Shown here one piece after another: positions 62,106 through 64,000 of a stretch of 64,000 nt of DNA (its first letter is position 1; each line of letters opens with the position of its first letter). The stretch is from positions 248,001 through 312,000 of the forward strand of contig SEMN01000186.1 of NCBI GenBank assembly GCA_005408345.1, read 5' to 3'. The position numbers were made by a program, and so were the translations under genes. The stretch comes from Macquaria australasica. Lineage: Eukaryota > Chordata > Actinopteri > Centrarchiformes > Percichthyidae. The notes under the pieces were generated by a model. That model saw only the letters and a list, made by a program, of their open reading frames with translations. It did no database searches and was not told the DNA's origin.

Positions 62106-62937
62106 GATGGATGAGTTTTTAAATGCACTCGCTCTAAATCCCACTCATGGAGGTCCTGAGGCAAAATGTAACTGCACTCCATGTGCTCACTCAATGAACA
62201 CTGGGAATTTTATGCCTCTCTCTGATAATACGAAGCTTGAGTTTGTTGGTTTGAGCCATTTTTCTCTCCAGACATAGTTAAGCCAATCTTCCTCATATTT
62301 TGAGAAATGCTGAGGCCTAAGAGGAGAGTGTAATGCACCAGTTCTGAGTGTGATTCTGACCTTTAATATCATGTAATCTGTCATGGCTCATAGGCAGTGG
62401 CAGCTATGTTCTGCACTGTAACACTGGGTCAAGAAAACCCAAGTCTCTCTCACTTAAAGCTATTCCTCCCTCTTTTCTAACACTTTCTGGAAGACAAAGG
62501 CTGCCAGTTTGGCAACATGCGGGCCAATGGAGATGAAATAATCTGATCTTTTCAGCGCTTGCTAAACAAAACCACAATGTTATTCTTTTATATTTGAATA
62601 ACTGTTGTCACACTGTTTGTCTACCGCTGACAGTGAGAAAAGAACGATGATTTGATATGTTAGCGTGCACAAAGCTTTGACTTCACTGTGGTCTTCTGTT
62701 AGCCTGTAAGGAATGCTGCTGATGTGGTGCCAGCGAGACGAGAGGGAAACCAAGCGAGTTTAGCGAGGTCTCATTGGAAGGAGGATTAACATTACTGAGC
62801 TGCCTTCGTGTGTGTTCACAGTCTTGTGTTATGTAATGTTACTTGGGTGAAGCTGCTGGACTGGTCGCACTGTTCGTACAGCGGGTGTGCTTCACAAACA
62901 GGTTTACACTATAACACAAATCTGCTTCTTTGCAAAG

Positions 62938-62940
<3 letters not shown>

Positions 62941-62980
<40 letters not shown>
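62941..62980. repeat. (TA)n microsatellite
   Basis: Twenty pure TA units, prone to cruciform extrusion. Confidence 0.97.
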
Positions 62981-62981
<1 letters not shown>

Positions 62982-63012
62982 CATAATGTACTCCATCATA
63001 CATTAGCTTATA

Positions 63013-63225
63013 CACTGATTTACCTGTTTATTAGGTACACATGTACAATCTAATACAGTCTAATACAATCATTTTGCAATAAATCCTAGCTCTGTGATGC
63101 TTATTGGGTTTTGGTTAACACTGTGTCAGAGAGGTTTAACAATATGGTCAGTTTAGAGGCTTTAGTTAGTACTAGGTTGTACTTGACTGCATTATATTGT
63201 TTCTAATGTTTTGTCCACCTCAATT
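63013..63225. repeat. Interspersed teleost repeat (TTTATTAGGTACAC type)
   Basis: ACTGATTTACCTGTTTATTA followed by GGTACACATGTACAATCTAA, ATACAATC and GCAATAAATCC are recognisable from a common fish element. It ends near TGTTTTGTCCACCTCA. No frame. Confidence 0.6.
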
Positions 63226-63295
63226 TATACAAATGTTGTCTGTGTGAAGGGACCCTCAAAGACTAGCTGTCTCTTTGAGTCTAGCTAATGGGAAT

Positions 63296-63482
63296 CCAAA
63301 TAAATCAATAAATCCATCCATCCATTCTCTAAACTGCTAGCGTGTTCAGGCTCACGAGGGACTGGTCAACAGAAATTCACATTTACACTCACACTCGCAG
63401 GGGACAATTTACAGTGTCCTGTTCATCTAACATGTATGTTTTTGGACTGTGCGAGGAAACCGCAGCACCTACACAAACACGC
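63296..63482. repeat. Interspersed teleost repeat (ATCCATCCATCCATTCTCTA type)
   Basis: Begins with ATCCATCCATCCATTCTCTA and contains CACACTCGCAGGGGACAATT, ATGTTTTTGGACTGTGCGAG and GGAAACCGCAGCACCTAC. These are the usual words of an abundant fish repeat, thought to derive from a LINE tail. Degraded and non-coding. Confidence 0.65.
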
Positions 63483-64000
63483 ATCCTAAATCAATAAATA
63501 AAAGTCCAACTATGTTCACGACCCTAAAATACCTCAGTGTGGTAAAGATGCACGTCTGTCTTCACCAGAAAACAACAGCACATGTAAACAACGTGTTTTT
63601 TTTTAAATCTGGCAATCAATGTCAAGCCTTGGGCAGAGTAAAATAGTGAAACACAACCATAAATATGTATTTGTTTTAAGAGGAACTCATTACACTCGTT
63701 CCCTGATAATTTCAACACATCTCCAGAGAATAAATCATGATGGGAATAATAATGAGACCAAGAAAATGTCAGCTGGTTGTCAAAAATGTGACAAAGAGGC
63801 AGGTAATGCACAGGTTGAAAGGATAAAAATGTAGTTACTACAACGTAAAAGAGCTGTTCTCCCAAGATATTTGACAGGCATGTTGTTGTTAAAGTAAACG
63901 TAACCAGACAGGCCACTGATACACTGAACAAACTGTGATATGTTTAGATTCTATCACCTGTAAAAAGGCAGCCTAGGAAAATTACACATCATATAGAGAC

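Larger units (their letters stand above)
41801..64000 (-). other. Upstream intron or flank of the USP43-like gene, no exon recognised
   Basis: The acceptor CTGCAG of the exon at 41697-41800 lies at its left end, so this begins as intron. I looked for the preceding helix exon (HDALEFLLWLLD type) and the catalytic Cys box on the minus strand and saw neither. If the gene continues, one intron exceeds 22 kb. Listed contents are MITEs (43.3, 52.7, 56.0, 58.6, 63.0 kb), a SINE (48.4 kb), simple repeats and candidate conserved elements (45.9 and 61.8 kb). The other stretches show nothing I can support. Confidence 0.6.

Noticed and set aside
1..64000. CRISPR array, operon, riboswitch or other prokaryotic system
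   Set aside because: No spacer-separated direct repeats, no clustered open frames; introns and repeats are those of a vertebrate genome.

Overview
The window looks like one piece of a teleost nuclear genome, probably a percomorph fish. The base composition is moderately AT-rich. There are no long open reading frames. CA/GT microsatellites are dense, spliceosomal exons are short, and many interspersed repeats are of kinds commonly met in ray-finned fish. The species call rests on repeat style and one gene family only.

The only gene I can establish is on the minus strand: six consecutive internal exons of a ubiquitin-specific protease, best matched to USP43 (paralogue USP31 is the alternative). 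In transcript order they lie at 41697-41800, 26468-26560, 20334-20469, 17432-17576, 4238-4406 and 931-1042. Every exon is bounded by AG/GT and the reading phases fit at all five junctions. The joined 759 bases (253 codons) stay open. They cover the segment just before the first CxxC of the zinc ribbon, the CPHC motif, a ubiquitin-like inserted region, and the start of the second half of the catalytic core. The catalytic Cys box and first exons lie beyond the right edge. The second zinc-binding CxxC and the His box lie beyond the left edge. I found no exon between 41801 and 64000, which is therefore intron or upstream sequence.

Everything else is intron, repeats and possible regulatory DNA. 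From left to right: a DNA-transposon relic with a helix-turn-helix fragment (1-835); a Tc1-like remnant with an internal deletion (1750-1866); paired CA arrays (5.5-5.7 kb); a foldback MITE (8.4 kb); conserved-element-like stretches (9.2 and 10.5 kb); an orphan TATA/ORF/poly(A)-signal arrangement (11.6-12.3 kb); a MITE with CAGGGT-type ends (15.55-16.0 kb); further MITE copies (19, 22 and 23.7 kb); an LTR retrotransposon remnant, in the same sense as USP43, carrying a 36-bp minisatellite (24.0-25.8 kb); a large foldback element (27.5-27.9 kb); several teleost repeats (30-35 kb); an element with a perfect 25-bp terminal inverted repeat (35.9-36.45 kb); the 5' end of a LINE-1 with ORF1 and a YY1-type motif (41.06-41.57 kb); a degraded tRNA-type SINE (48.4 kb); and more MITEs towards the right edge.

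The most notable local features are repeats flush with splice sites. An A-free pyrimidine microsatellite abuts one USP43 acceptor, and a CA repeat forms the intronic part of one USP43 donor. I did not find a convincing new multi-gene system.
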